A stretch of 64,000 nucleotides of DNA from Leisingera sp. S132 (GTDB lineage Bacteria; Pseudomonadota; Alphaproteobacteria; Rhodobacterales; Rhodobacteraceae), in contig NZ_CP083553.1 in the NCBI RefSeq assembly GCF_025144465.1, positions 268,501 to 332,500 on the forward strand, read 5' to 3'. The notes beneath the pieces are model-generated. The model was not told the origin of the DNA, searched no databases, and was given only the letters and a program-made list of their open reading frames with translations. The translations under genes and the position numbers were made by a program. Shown one piece after another: positions 10,009 to 18,508 of the stretch. Every line of letters begins with the position of its first letter. The stretch's first letter is position 1.

Positions 10009-11097
10009 ATGACGCTTCGTTCTGACATTCAGGCCCGCGCCGCCCAGTTGCGGGTCCGGTTTGAGGCCGCGGGCGGACAGGTGGTGGATACGCCATTGCT
10101 GCAGCCCGCCGGCACGTTGCTGGATCTGTACGGCGAGGACATCCGGGCGCGTGCCTATGTGACCTCGGATGCCTTGCGCGGCGAACAGATGCTGCGCCCG
10201 GATTTCACCGTGCCGGTGGTGGAAGCGCATATGCGCCACGGCGCCGAGCCTGCGCGCTATACCTATTCGGGCGAGGTGTTCCGGCGTCAGGAGATGGACC
10301 CGGACCGGCCGAACGAGTATCTGCAGGTCGGCTATGAGGTGTTCGAGCGAGATGATGCGGCTGCGGCGGACGCGGAAGTCTTTTCGCTCTTTGCGCTGCA
10401 GGTGCGCGGGCTGCCCTTGCGGGCGGCAACCGGCGACATCGGCATTCTAATGGCGGCGGTCGAAGGGCTGAACACCACGGAAAAACGCAAGACGGCGCTG
10501 ATCCGCCACATCTGGCGGCCGCGCCGCTTCCGTTCCCTGCTGGACCGGTTTGCGGGTCGCAGCCCGGTGCCGGAGAGCCGCAGGAAGCTGTTGTCGACCG
10601 AGGGCGATCTGACCGGATCTGCGGTGGAACTGGGCAAACGCCGCGCGGCAGAGGTGCAGGCGCGGGTGGAGGCGCTGCGTGAGGATGCCAAGCATCCGCC
10701 GATTGCGGAAAACGAACTGATGGCGCTGGAAGCGTTGATGGCGGTGCGTGAAACCGTGCCCTTTGCCACTGAGCAGATGCGCGACATCGCGGTGGACCTG
10801 CCGCAGATCAATCCCGCGCTGGACCGGCTGGATGCGCGCACAGCGGCGATGAAGGCGCGCGGCGTCGATGTGGACAACCTCGATTTCGAGGCCTCCTACG
10901 GGCGCACCTCAATGGAGTATTACGACGGCTTTGTCTTTGGTTTTTATGCCGAGGCGCGCCCGGACCTGCCCCCGGTTGCCAGCGGCGGCCGCTATGACGC
11001 GCTGACCCGTCAGCTGGGCGAGGGTGAGGAGATCCCGGCCGTGGGCGGCGTGCTGCGCCCAGACCTGATGCTGCAGCTTGAGGAGGCGCGCAAATGA
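10009..11097 (+). CDS. hisZ: ATP phosphoribosyltransferase regulatory subunit
   Basis: HisS-like paralogue of 362 residues that lacks tRNA charging and acts as the regulatory partner of the short HisG in the first step of histidine synthesis. The class II fold is recognisable from LRPDFTVPVVEAHMRHG, RYTYSGEVFRRQEMDPDRPNE and the C-terminal VASGGRYDALTRQLGEGEEI. The anticodon-binding domain of HisS is absent. It starts 2 bp after hisS and overlaps hisG by 4 bp (ATGA), which implies translational coupling and fits an equimolar HisZ-HisG complex. Confidence 0.93.
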   Translation: MTLRSDIQARAAQLRVRFEAAGGQVVDTPLLQPAGTLLDLYGEDIRARAYVTSDALRGEQMLRPDFTVPVVEAHMRHGAEPARYTYSGEVFRRQEMDPDRPNEYLQVGYEVFERDDAAAADAEVFSLFALQVRGLPLRAATGDIGILMAAVEGLNTTEKRKTALIRHIWRPRRFRSLLDRFAGRSPVPESRRKLLSTEGDLTGSAVELGKRRAAEVQARVEALREDAKHPPIAENELMALEALMAVRETVPFATEQMRDIAVDLPQINPALDRLDARTAAMKARGVDVDNLDFEASYGRTSMEYYDGFVFGFYAEARPDLPPVASGGRYDALTRQLGEGEEIPAVGGVLRPDLMLQLEEARK

Positions 11098-11792
11098 CTC
11101 TGAAGCTGGGGGTGCCGTCCAAGGGGCGGCTGATGGAAAAGACCTTTGACTGGTTCGCCAAGCGCGGTGTGACGCTGTCGCGCACCGGTTCGGACCGGGA
11201 ATATGCGGGTGCGGTCGAGGGCGTGTCGAACATGGAGCTGGTGCTGCTGTCGGCAGGGGAAATTCCGCGCGAGCTGGCTGCGGGGCGGATCCACCTGGGC
11301 GTCACCGGCACCGATCTGGTGCAGGAAAAGCTGCCGCGCTTCGAGCAGCAGGTGGAGGAATTGGCAGAGCTGGGGTTCGGCCACGCCGACCTGGTGCTGG
11401 CGGTGCCGCAATTCTGGATCGACGTGGACACGCTGGATGACCTGGATGCGGCGGCGTCGGCCTTTCGCGCTGTGCACGGGCACCGGCTGCGGATTGCCAC
11501 CAAATACCACCGGCTGGTGCGGGAGTTCCTGACCGATGCCGGGGTGGCGGATTACCAGCTCGTTGACAGTCAGGGCGCGACCGAGGGCACGGTGAAGAAT
11601 GAGACCGCCGAGATGGTGGCCGATATCACCTCCACCGGCGAGACGCTGCGGGCCAACCACCTGAAGCTGCTGGGGGACGGTCTGGTGCTGAAGTCGCAGG
11701 CCACCCTGTGGCGCAGCCGGGTGGCAAAGTACGGCAGGGATGAAAAGGCGGCACTGAACACGCTGCTGGACCTGCTGGAACACCGCAAGTAA
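11094..11792 (+). CDS. hisG: ATP phosphoribosyltransferase, short form
   Basis: Catalyses the committed step of histidine synthesis (ATP + PRPP to phosphoribosyl-ATP). At 232 residues it is the short HisG that lacks the C-terminal regulatory domain and therefore needs HisZ. Conserved segments include LGVPSKGRLMEKTFDW, RIHLGVTGTDLVQEK, LRIATKYHRLVREFL and the PRPP loop region DSQGATEGTVKNETAEMVAD. It is the last gene of the hisS-hisZ-hisG operon, and a strong hairpin follows 3 bp after the stop. Confidence 0.95.
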   Translation: MTLKLGVPSKGRLMEKTFDWFAKRGVTLSRTGSDREYAGAVEGVSNMELVLLSAGEIPRELAAGRIHLGVTGTDLVQEKLPRFEQQVEELAELGFGHADLVLAVPQFWIDVDTLDDLDAAASAFRAVHGHRLRIATKYHRLVREFLTDAGVADYQLVDSQGATEGTVKNETAEMVADITSTGETLRANHLKLLGDGLVLKSQATLWRSRVAKYGRDEKAALNTLLDLLEHRK

Positions 11793-11794
11793 GC

Positions 11795-11814
11795 GCGGCC
11801 GCCCGCGCGGCCGC
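11795..11814 (+). terminator. Hairpin directly after hisG
   Basis: GCGGCCGC (11795-11802) and GCGGCCGC (11807-11814) form a perfect 8-bp stem with a CCGC loop, 3 bp after the hisG stop. No T-run follows, so it is a candidate terminator or mRNA-stabilising hairpin at the operon end. Confidence 0.5.
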
Positions 11815-11861
11815 ACGGGCCTTGCCCAACGCCTTCAAGGCATCTTTGATGCCTGCAAAGG

Positions 11862-11919
11862 GGGCGGGAGCGCTTTTCTCTGTTCCGGATGTATGCTGCC
11901 CGCTGGGGCGCTCCCGCCC
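11862..11919. repeat. Long-stem inverted repeat between hisG and DUF1489
   Basis: GGGCGGGAGCGC (11862-11873) is perfectly complementary to GCGCTCCCGCCC (11908-11919), with a 34-nt loop. It lies between convergent genes and could act as a terminator in either direction. I see no open frame using it. Confidence 0.6.
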
Positions 11920-12017
11920 GGAGCTGGAAGCATCAAGAGATACTTCCGCCCCGGTTGGGCCGTGCGCCGGGCTGACGCCCGGCGCTGGAGAGGCTGCCGC
12001 GGGGGGAGCGGACGGCC

Positions 12018-12449
12018 TCAGATAACTCCGATTTCCGCCAGTGCTTGTGACAGTTCAGGCGGCAGTGGTTCTTCCTGGCTTTTGCCTGCAGGCAGATCGG
12101 CAGGCGACTCTTCGGGTTTCAGATAGCGCCAGCCCTGGAACGGGCGTTTCGGTGCTGTGTGGGTGCGGTGCAGCTCCGGATGCAGGATAATGGCGCAGCG
12201 GCGGATGCCGTCCTCGCCGGTGATTTCATCCAGGCGCAGAATGCGCTGGCGGCACTGGATCAGCCCCTTGATCACCCAATAGATGGACCCGCCGTTCATA
12301 AGCTCCGTCTCTCGCTTGGGCCACATGCGGGTCACGTGGCGCGGCAGGCCCTCCGGCAGTTCCGCACGCCGCATCTTCTGCCAGGCCATCAGGCTGCCGA
12401 CGCTTTCGGTGCCGACCGAAAGCTTCACAAGATTCACGTGCTTATCCAC
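12018..12449 (-). CDS. DUF1489 family protein
   Basis: Conserved alphaproteobacterial protein of about 143 residues with unknown function. The family is recognised from the N-terminal NLVKLSVG, the segment HVTRMWPKRETELMNGGSIYWVIKGLIQCRQ and the histidine-rich LHPELHRTHTAPKRPFQGWRYL. The start is uncertain. GTG at 12449 gives VDKHVNLVKL, but the family usually begins near the second GTG at 12437. The gene is divergent from nrdJ, and its 5' end overlaps a DnaA-box-like sequence. Confidence 0.8.
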   Translation of the reverse strand: MDKHVNLVKLSVGTESVGSLMAWQKMRRAELPEGLPRHVTRMWPKRETELMNGGSIYWVIKGLIQCRQRILRLDEITGEDGIRRCAIILHPELHRTHTAPKRPFQGWRYLKPEESPADLPAGKSQEEPLPPELSQALAEIGVI

Positions 12450-12461
12450 AGGTTCCCCACA
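12442..12461. promoter_or_regulatory. DnaA-box-like pair upstream of nrdJ
   Basis: TTATCCACA at 12442-12450 matches the consensus DnaA box exactly, and TTCCCCACA at 12453-12461 differs at two positions. The pair lies about 190 bp before the nrdJ start and overlaps the start of the divergent DUF1489 gene. DnaA control of ribonucleotide reductase genes is known in other proteobacteria. Here it is an inference. Confidence 0.4.
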
Positions 12462-12479
12462 GAGTCGTCCAGAGCTTTG

Positions 12480-12524
12480 ACAGTATATAGTAGTTTACGG
12501 AACGCTGACTTCAAGGTATTGTGT
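12480..12524. promoter_or_regulatory. Possible NrdR box pair
   Basis: ACAGTATATAGT (from 12480) and TATTGTGT (12517-12524) resemble the two halves of the NrdR consensus ACACTATATATTGTGT. The centres are about 29-31 bp apart, close to the usual spacing of paired NrdR boxes. Each single site is only a partial match, so this is tentative. Confidence 0.35.
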
Positions 12525-12643
12525 TTCTCCACGCATTTGCTGCAAGTAAGCCTTAACAAAAAATGGATTCGCCACGGTGCCCTGAAAAAGCAGCCGCAGC
12601 GGAGCCGTTTTCATGAAGCCCGAACGAGCCGAAGGACCGACAC

Positions 12644-14941
12644 ATGAGCCGCTTTGCCGCCCCCATCGCCGAGCAGATCTGGGATATGAAATACCGTTTC
12701 AAGCAGGCCGATGGCGCGCCGATCGACGTGACCGTCGAGGACACCTGGCGGCGCATCGCGCGTGACCTGGCGCGGGCGGAAAAGAAACCGGACATTTGGG
12801 AAGAGAAGTTCTATGGCGCGCTGGAGGACTTCAAGTACCTGCCCGCGGGCCGCATCACCGCAGGTGCCGGCACCGCGCGCCAGGTCACGCTGTTCAACTG
12901 CTTTGTGATGGGCACTGTGCCGGACAGCATGTCGGGCATCTTCGACATGCTGAAAGAGGCAGCGCTGACCATGCAGCAGGGCGGCGGCATCGGTTATGAT
13001 TTCTCTACCATCCGGCCGCGCGGCGCCGATGTGAAGGGCGTGGCGGCGGATGCCTCCGGCCCGCTGTCGTTCATGGACGTGTGGGATGCGATGTGCCGCA
13101 CGATCATGTCGGCAGGTAGCCGCCGCGGTGCGATGATGGCGACCATGCGCTGCGACCACCCGGATATCGAAGCCTTCATCACTGCCAAATCCGACTCGGC
13201 CCGCCTGCGCATGTTCAACATGTCGGTGCTGGTCACCGATGACTTCATGGATGCGGTGAAATCCGACGGCTCCTGGGAACTGCAATTCGACGGCAAGGTC
13301 TATCACACCGTCGAGGCGCGCGGCCTGTGGAACAAGATCATGCAGGCGACCTATGACTATGCCGAGCCGGGCGTGATCTTCATCGACCGCATCAACAAGG
13401 CCAACAACCTCAACTACATCGAGACTATTTGCGCCACCAACCCTTGCGGCGAGCAGCCGCTGCCGCCCTATGGCGCCTGCCTGCTGGGCTCGATCAACAT
13501 GGCGCGGCTGGTGGCCAACCCGTTCGAGAGTGACGCACAGCTGGACCAGGCTGCAATGCAGGAACTGGTCGCCACCGCAGTCCGGATGATGGACAACGTG
13601 GTCGACGTCTCCAAGTTTCCGCTGGAGGCGCAGGCGCAGGAAGCCAGGAACAAGCGCCGGATCGGCCTGGGTGTGACCGGCCTGGCCGATGCGCTGCTGA
13701 TGCTTGGCCTGGAATACGGCTCTGACGAGGCGGCGCGTCAGACCGATGAATGGCTGCACGCGATCGCCCGCGCCGCCTATCTGGCGTCGGTTGACCTTGC
13801 CAAGGAAAAAGGCGCCTTCCCGCTGTTCGACGCCGAGAAGTACCTGAACTCCGGCAACATGCTGAACATGGATGAGGACGTGCGCGACGCGATCCGCGAG
13901 CATGGCATCCGCAACGCGCTGCTGACGTCCATCGCGCCGACGGGCACTATTTCTCTGTATGCAGGCAACGTCTCTTCGGGGATCGAGCCGGTGTTTGCCT
14001 ATGCCTATACCCGCAAGGTGCTGCAGAAAGACGGCTCGCGCACCGAGGAGGAAGTGGTCGACTATGCGGTGCAGATGTACCGCGAGAAGTTCGGCGCCGA
14101 CGCGGCATTGCCCGATTACTTCGTCAATGCCCAGACGCTGAGCCCCGCAGCCCATGTCAAGATGCAGGCGGCAGCGCAGAAGTGGATCGACTCGTCGATT
14201 TCCAAGACCATCAACTGCCCGGAAGATATTTCCTTTGATGAGTTCAAGGACGTCTACATGCAGGCCTGGGATCAGGGCTGCAAAGGCTGCACCACTTACC
14301 GTCCGAACGACGTGACCGGATCGGTCCTGTCGGTCAGCGAGAGCGCAGACACAGCACCGGGCGAGACCGCCAAGGCGCCGCATGAGAGCGACATGGGCGA
14401 GAACGGCGCGGAGGTGGTCTATATGTCCGAACCGCTGGACCGCCCGCAGTCCCTGGAGGGCCATACCTACAAGCTGAAATGGCCGGACAGCGAGCACGCG
14501 ATCTACCTCACCATCAACGACATCATCATCAACGGCCACCGCCGCCCGTTCGAGGTCTTCATCAACTCCAAGAACATGGAGCATTATGCCTGGACGCTGG
14601 CGCTTACGCGGATGATCTCGGCCGTGTTCCGCCGCGGCGGGGACGTGTCTTTTGTGGTCGAGGAGCTGAAAGCGGTGTTCGATCCGCGCGGCGGCGCCTG
14701 GGTTCAGGGCAAGTACATCCCATCGATCCTGGCCGCGATCGGCGGCGTGATCGAGACCCACATGGTCAAGACCGGCTTTCTGGAAGGCGAGGGCATGGGT
14801 CTGAAGTCCGACCCGCAGGCGCAAGTGGTGAATTTGAACGCCCCGCGCGGCAAGGCCTGCCCCAGCTGCGGCCAGTTCGACATGCAGATGGTCGAAGGCT
14901 GCATGACCTGCCGAAGCTGCGGCCACTCGAAGTGCGGGTGA
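12644..14941 (+). CDS. nrdJ: Adenosylcobalamin-dependent ribonucleotide reductase (class II)
   Basis: Reduces ribonucleoside diphosphates to deoxyribonucleotides using coenzyme B12, so it works with or without oxygen. The 765-residue protein shows FNCFVMGTVPDSM (substrate-side cysteine), the GGGIGYDFSTIRPRG loop, the active-site finger region ICATNPCGEQPLPPYGACLLGSINMARL, IAPTGTISLYAGNVSSGIEP, and a C-terminal CPSCG...CMTCRSCG cluster that supplies the redox or zinc cysteines. It stands alone and is divergent from DUF1489. A possible transposon end lies 21 bp after its stop. Confidence 0.95.
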   Translation: MSRFAAPIAEQIWDMKYRFKQADGAPIDVTVEDTWRRIARDLARAEKKPDIWEEKFYGALEDFKYLPAGRITAGAGTARQVTLFNCFVMGTVPDSMSGIFDMLKEAALTMQQGGGIGYDFSTIRPRGADVKGVAADASGPLSFMDVWDAMCRTIMSAGSRRGAMMATMRCDHPDIEAFITAKSDSARLRMFNMSVLVTDDFMDAVKSDGSWELQFDGKVYHTVEARGLWNKIMQATYDYAEPGVIFIDRINKANNLNYIETICATNPCGEQPLPPYGACLLGSINMARLVANPFESDAQLDQAAMQELVATAVRMMDNVVDVSKFPLEAQAQEARNKRRIGLGVTGLADALLMLGLEYGSDEAARQTDEWLHAIARAAYLASVDLAKEKGAFPLFDAEKYLNSGNMLNMDEDVRDAIREHGIRNALLTSIAPTGTISLYAGNVSSGIEPVFAYAYTRKVLQKDGSRTEEEVVDYAVQMYREKFGADAALPDYFVNAQTLSPAAHVKMQAAAQKWIDSSISKTINCPEDISFDEFKDVYMQAWDQGCKGCTTYRPNDVTGSVLSVSESADTAPGETAKAPHESDMGENGAEVVYMSEPLDRPQSLEGHTYKLKWPDSEHAIYLTINDIIINGHRRPFEVFINSKNMEHYAWTLALTRMISAVFRRGGDVSFVVEELKAVFDPRGGAWVQGKYIPSILAAIGGVIETHMVKTGFLEGEGMGLKSDPQAQVVNLNAPRGKACPSCGQFDMQMVEGCMTCRSCGHSKCG

Positions 14942-14961
14942 TGTGATCAGCAGCTGTTTGT

Positions 14962-15030
14962 TGTCGGACCCACGAAATAACTGCCATTGATGGGGGTTTT
15001 CTGCCATTCCGACACGAGGTTAATTGCCAT
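14962..15030 (+). repeat. Possible decayed Tn7-like left end
   Basis: TGTCGGACC begins at 14962, 21 bp after the nrdJ stop. CTGCCATT repeats at 14981 and 15001, and TTGCCATC follows at 15024, so the spacing is 20 and 23 bp. A TGT terminus with about 20-bp-spaced repeats just after a conserved gene is the architecture of Tn7-like ends. No matching right end or tns genes were found nearby. The call is an inference. Confidence 0.4.
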
Positions 15031-15264
15031 CGGCCGATCTTCGGCCGGTGGTTTTGTTTTAAAACAATGACTTATGTGATCTCTGCCTTCTGCATGTTGA
15101 AGGGATCCGTTTCCCCTCCGCAGATCAGCGCCACCTGTTGACTGAAATGGCCGTATTGAGCAGGACTGAAGCTCAAACCTGGCCAGGTTCTTTCCATCAT
15201 TTCCCCGAACGCACCGTGTGCAATCGGGGGCCAGACGGCGCGGCGCGCCGGGAAAGGGCCAGCT

Positions 15265-16362
15265 ATGTCCAAGATCAAGTTCATCGAAGCAGAGTTCCAC
15301 AATGCCGACAAAGACCGGCGTGCAATACGGCAGCGCCTGGAACGGTTCCTGAAAACGCGCCGCGCCCTCGAGCGAGGCATTGAGCCTCCGGACCCTGAGG
15401 ATCGTGATGACCGCCTTCGCTGGGAAACCGAATTGATGCAGGTTGGTCTCGGGCGCGAAGGTCAGGACCGCGTGGACCGCCGGGTAAACCGGCTGGCGGA
15501 ACGGCGGGCTGCGGCCGCAGGTCTCTCCCACCTCAAGCTCGACGACCGGAGAGCCTTGGAGGTTCTGCGCAACGGTGTGGAGCTGATCCGGATCCGGACA
15601 GAGCATCAGGCGGATGAAATCGCTGCCGGGATCCACGCCGATATGCCCTGGATGGCGCCTGCGACCGATCTTCTTTGGAAGTCCATGCGGCGCTCAGTCC
15701 GCAATGGGGATGCAGGCTTCCGCCTGCCTCCGGTGCTGCTGGACGGTCCTCCGGGGATTGGAAAGAGCATGTGGGCCCGTCAGCTGAGCAACGCACTTGG
15801 CGTGCCCCGCTGTGGTGTGGAGGCGACGGCGGAGCAAGCGTCGTTCGGTATCGTGGGCTCTCAGCGCGGCTGGTCCAACGCGCAGCCGGGGCGCCCTTTG
15901 ATGACGATCCTGAAGCACCTGATTGCGAACCCAGTGGTTGTTGTTGACGAAGTGGAAAAGGCCGGGGTTGCAACTTCCACCAAAGGAAACAGCTTCGGCC
16001 TGACCGAGGGGCTGCTGTCCCTCCTGGAGCCATCTTCTGCAACTTTGTGGCAGTGCCCCTTTTACCAGGTGGGTTTCGACATGTCCTGGATCAGCTGGGT
16101 GCTGACCTCCAACACCTTGGTCACTCTACCAGCCCCTCTGCTGAGCCGCCTGGAGGTCATCCGCCTTCCGCCAGTTTCAGTATCCGAACTAGCCGCTTTT
16201 GCTCGCCGTGAGGGCTGCCGGCGTGGATTGACGCAAGACTCTGTCGAGGCTGTGGCCGAAGCGTTGGAAATTGCCGGAAGCGGTGCGGAGCTGAACCTTC
16301 GGCATGTCATCCGGATGCTAACCCGGGGTGAAGTGATGGAGGCGGCTTGGACCCGTCATTGA
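15265..16362 (+). CDS. Stand-alone AAA+ ATPase (paralogue of 55215)
   Basis: ATPase of 365 residues with no protease or nuclease domain. The N-terminal 110 residues are charged and probably coiled. The AAA+ module follows, with Walker A DGPPGIGKSMWARQL (about 164-178), Walker B VVVDEVEKAG (about 228-237), a sensor-1-like WVLTSN and an arginine-finger-like LLSRLEVIRLPP. GAAAGGG lies about 9 bp before ATG 15265. A paralogue with the same MSKI[KR]FI start lies at 55215 next to tnsA. The AAA core resembles Lon and other chaperone-type AAA+ proteins, but the function is unknown. It sits about 300 bp inside the possible Tn7-like end, which suggests it is transposon cargo. Confidence 0.75.
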   Translation: MSKIKFIEAEFHNADKDRRAIRQRLERFLKTRRALERGIEPPDPEDRDDRLRWETELMQVGLGREGQDRVDRRVNRLAERRAAAAGLSHLKLDDRRALEVLRNGVELIRIRTEHQADEIAAGIHADMPWMAPATDLLWKSMRRSVRNGDAGFRLPPVLLDGPPGIGKSMWARQLSNALGVPRCGVEATAEQASFGIVGSQRGWSNAQPGRPLMTILKHLIANPVVVVDEVEKAGVATSTKGNSFGLTEGLLSLLEPSSATLWQCPFYQVGFDMSWISWVLTSNTLVTLPAPLLSRLEVIRLPPVSVSELAAFARREGCRRGLTQDSVEAVAEALEIAGSGAELNLRHVIRMLTRGEVMEAAWTRH

Positions 16363-16830
16363 GGATGTCGTTTCCGGACATTGCAAAATAGGGGCTGGCT
16401 GGCGGTATAGCTAACCAAACCGGCCCATTGTTGCCTTTGGCCAACCGATTATGATGCTGCGGTCGCAGCCCGCATTGCCGCCATTCGCTGCTAGCGCAAA
16501 GCCGGAAGACCAAACGAGGTCTGGACGCGGGACGGAGCCGCCGTTCGCCGCTCACGCAGCATAGACAGCGAGGAACGGCAGCTTTGCTGCAAATCGCGTC
16601 CTTTGCAAAGTCGTGCCAACGAAGTCGGCTGAGTATGTGTTCCGCGCCGCCAAAGCTACATCGCGACCGCGCTGTCGTGGCCAAAGAGACCGACACCGTG
16701 GCATGCGCCGTTTTTCTGTTGAAGAAAGGGCGCTCAGTCAGGCGCGTTGCGGCTTCACAAAAATGTCGGCAACTCGTTGGGTTTAAAGCGTTTTAAGTTG
16801 CACGAACTCAGCGCTTCCTGCACTCTGTGG
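16363..16830. other. Intergenic region, no supported gene
   Basis: These 468 bp between the AAA+ gene and the IS element contain only frames with unnatural Cys/Ser/Arg-rich composition and no convincing ribosome site. The sequence resembles degenerated coding DNA. No RNA gene was recognised. Confidence 0.5.
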
Positions 16831-17880
16831 GGCGTTGTTGCGCAAATCTGTGTCTGAGCGGAGTTCCCCTTTCCCCGGACGGACTTATTCTGCGGTCACT
16901 GTGATAGGGGTGCCTAGTGCGGTGTAACCGTTGAGCACGGCAATACGGACCTGCAGTTCCGCAACCTGACGCTCGAAATCGCGCGCCATGAGGGATTGGC
17001 CAAGCAGCTTGATACAGTTCATTTTTGCCTCGACGCGGCTTCGGCGGTGGTATCCGCTCCATCGCCGCCAGAGGGCGCGACCCAAGTATTTCGAGGCGCG
17101 CAAAGCTTCGTTGCGGGCTGCGGCGCCGGGGCTCGTTGGCTTCCACGGCTTGGCGTTCTTTCGGGGCGGGATGACTGCGGCAGCGCCGCGGGCAGCGATT
17201 GCCTCGTGACAGTTTCGGGTGTCGTAAGCGCCATCAGCTGTCACTGAACCGATCACTTCGTCCGCAGAGATCTGTTCCAGGAGATCTGGCAGGATGGGAG
17301 CATCACCGATGTTGCTGCCGGTGACCTCGACCGCTCGAACCTCCAATGTTTCCTCGTCGATCCCGATATGTATCTTACGCCAGATGCGGCGTTTGGGGCC
17401 ACCATGCTTGCGGGCATTCCATTCGCCTTCCCCCTCGGACTTGATGCCGGTGCTGTCGATCAGCAGGTTCAACGGGCCCGCGCCGCCACGATAGGGGATG
17501 GCTACGTTCAATGTTCGCTGGCGACGACAGAGCGTGCTGAAGTCCGGCACTGTCCAATCAAGCCCGACCAGCTGCAGCAGGCTCTGCACGAACCCCGTGG
17601 TCTGCCTCAACGGCATTCCGAACAGCACCTTCATTGTCAGGCACGTCTGGATCGCCGCATCGCTGAAACTCGGATGCCTCCCACGCTTCCCGGTCGGCGG
17701 AGGCTTCCACTCCATGCCTGGATCAAACCAGATCGTCAGCGATCCACGCTGCCGCAATGCTTCATTGTAAGCCGACCAGTTCGTGGTCTTGTACTTCGTG
17801 GACGCCCAACTGCTCATACCACCCAGCTATCAGGCTGGATTCATACAGTGAATCCCTCAAACGATTTGTGCAACAACGCC
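16831..17880 (-). mobile_element. IS5-family element, IS903 group (copy 1)
   Basis: The left terminus GGCGTTGTTGCGCAAATC at 16831 and the inverted right terminus ending at 17880 (GATTTGTGCAACAACGCC) enclose one transposase gene, total 1050 bp. The IR design resembles IS903 (GGCTTTGTTGAATAAATC). The 9-bp flanks (ACTCTGTGG and ATCCTGATC) differ, so there is no intact target duplication. The element interrupts an EamA-family gene whose 5' half is missing on the other side. This fits an IS-mediated deletion. Confidence 0.85.
16885..17817 (-). CDS. IS5-family transposase
   Basis: Apparently intact DDE transposase of 310 residues. The first catalytic Asp is in LLIDSTGIK, the second in SVTADGAYDT, and the glutamate lies in the Y(2)R(3)E(6)K signature YHRRSRVEAKMNCIK. 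The start ATG is at 17817. Two related copies occur at 30881 (disrupted) and 62464 (5' truncated). This copy has none of the small inserts seen in copy 2, so it may be the only functional source of transposase in the window. Confidence 0.92.
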   Translation of the reverse strand: MSSWASTKYKTTNWSAYNEALRQRGSLTIWFDPGMEWKPPPTGKRGRHPSFSDAAIQTCLTMKVLFGMPLRQTTGFVQSLLQLVGLDWTVPDFSTLCRRQRTLNVAIPYRGGAGPLNLLIDSTGIKSEGEGEWNARKHGGPKRRIWRKIHIGIDEETLEVRAVEVTGSNIGDAPILPDLLEQISADEVIGSVTADGAYDTRNCHEAIAARGAAAVIPPRKNAKPWKPTSPGAAARNEALRASKYLGRALWRRWSGYHRRSRVEAKMNCIKLLGQSLMARDFERQVAELQVRIAVLNGYTALGTPITVTAE

Positions 17881-18375
17881 ATCCTGATCGGCAAAGATGG
17901 ATTTGCACTCCAGCTATCTGAGATACTCGGCTACGGTCTTGCCTTTGTTGGAGCAATTCTCTGGGCGCTGTTCTCAAACCTGCGCCGCCATGATCAGTCA
18001 GACGCTATCTCTGCTATGACGACAATCTGCTTTGCGTCGTCTCTGATTTGCGGGCTTTGGTGGATGACAAAGGGTGCGAACCTGCCGGCGCTGACCGCCT
18101 CAGATGTTTGGGTCATCGCCGCGCTGGGTTTGGGCCCTGCCGGAGGTGCGTTCTTTCTCTGGGATCTGGGAATGCGCCAAGGTCACGCTGCTCTGCTTGG
18201 TGTCCTGGGATACTCAGCTCCGGTATTCTCCACCATACTCATGCTTGTACTTGGCTTAGGCCAACCAGGCTGGGAAGTCTTCGCCGCGATAGCCTTTATC
18301 ACTTTGGGTGGTATCGTCGTTCACTCCGGATCAAAAGGCCCGACGAAGTGCGTGGCTAATGCTGAAACAAGGTAA
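17881..18375 (+). pseudogene. EamA-family exporter, 5' truncated
   Basis: The C-terminal half of a drug/metabolite exporter is fused in frame to the IS end at 17881. The segments LGYGLAFVGAILWALFSNL, VWVIAALGLGPAGGAFFLWD and GILGYSAP-type helices are characteristic of EamA (about five transmembrane helices remain). The usual N-terminal five helices and the start codon are missing, removed by the IS insertion or an associated deletion. It is probably non-functional. Confidence 0.75.
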
Positions 18376-18382
18376 AAGGAAA

Positions 18383-18508
18383 ATGGAACGACGTCCGCTG
18401 TTGCCTCTGAACAAGCCGCTCGTCTCACGCAGATCGAAAATGCTGCTTTTTTGGGGCTTTTGCGTTTTCGTTCTGATTTCTGTGGGCACCGCAGTTGTGC
18501 TTATCTGA
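18383..18508 (+). CDS. Small membrane protein
   Basis: A 41-residue frame starts at ATG 18383 with AAAGGA about 6 bp upstream. The product has a basic N-terminus (MERRPLLPLNKPLVSRRSK) followed by a single hydrophobic helix (MLLFWGFCVFVLISVGTAVV). It follows the EamA remnant by 7 bp and may have been co-transcribed with it. I do not recognise a family. Small size limits confidence. Confidence 0.45.
   Translation: MERRPLLPLNKPLVSRRSKMLLFWGFCVFVLISVGTAVVLI

Noticed and set aside
12450-12643. Cobalamin riboswitch upstream of nrdJ
   Set aside because: The leader is too short and lacks the B12-box consensus.
12611-15007. A 798-codon open frame antisense to nrdJ
   Set aside because: Shadow of nrdJ with unnatural composition.
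16307-16696. A 129-codon minus-strand frame after the AAA+ gene
   Set aside because: Cys/Ser/Arg-rich composition, overlap with the end of the AAA+ gene, and no ribosome site.
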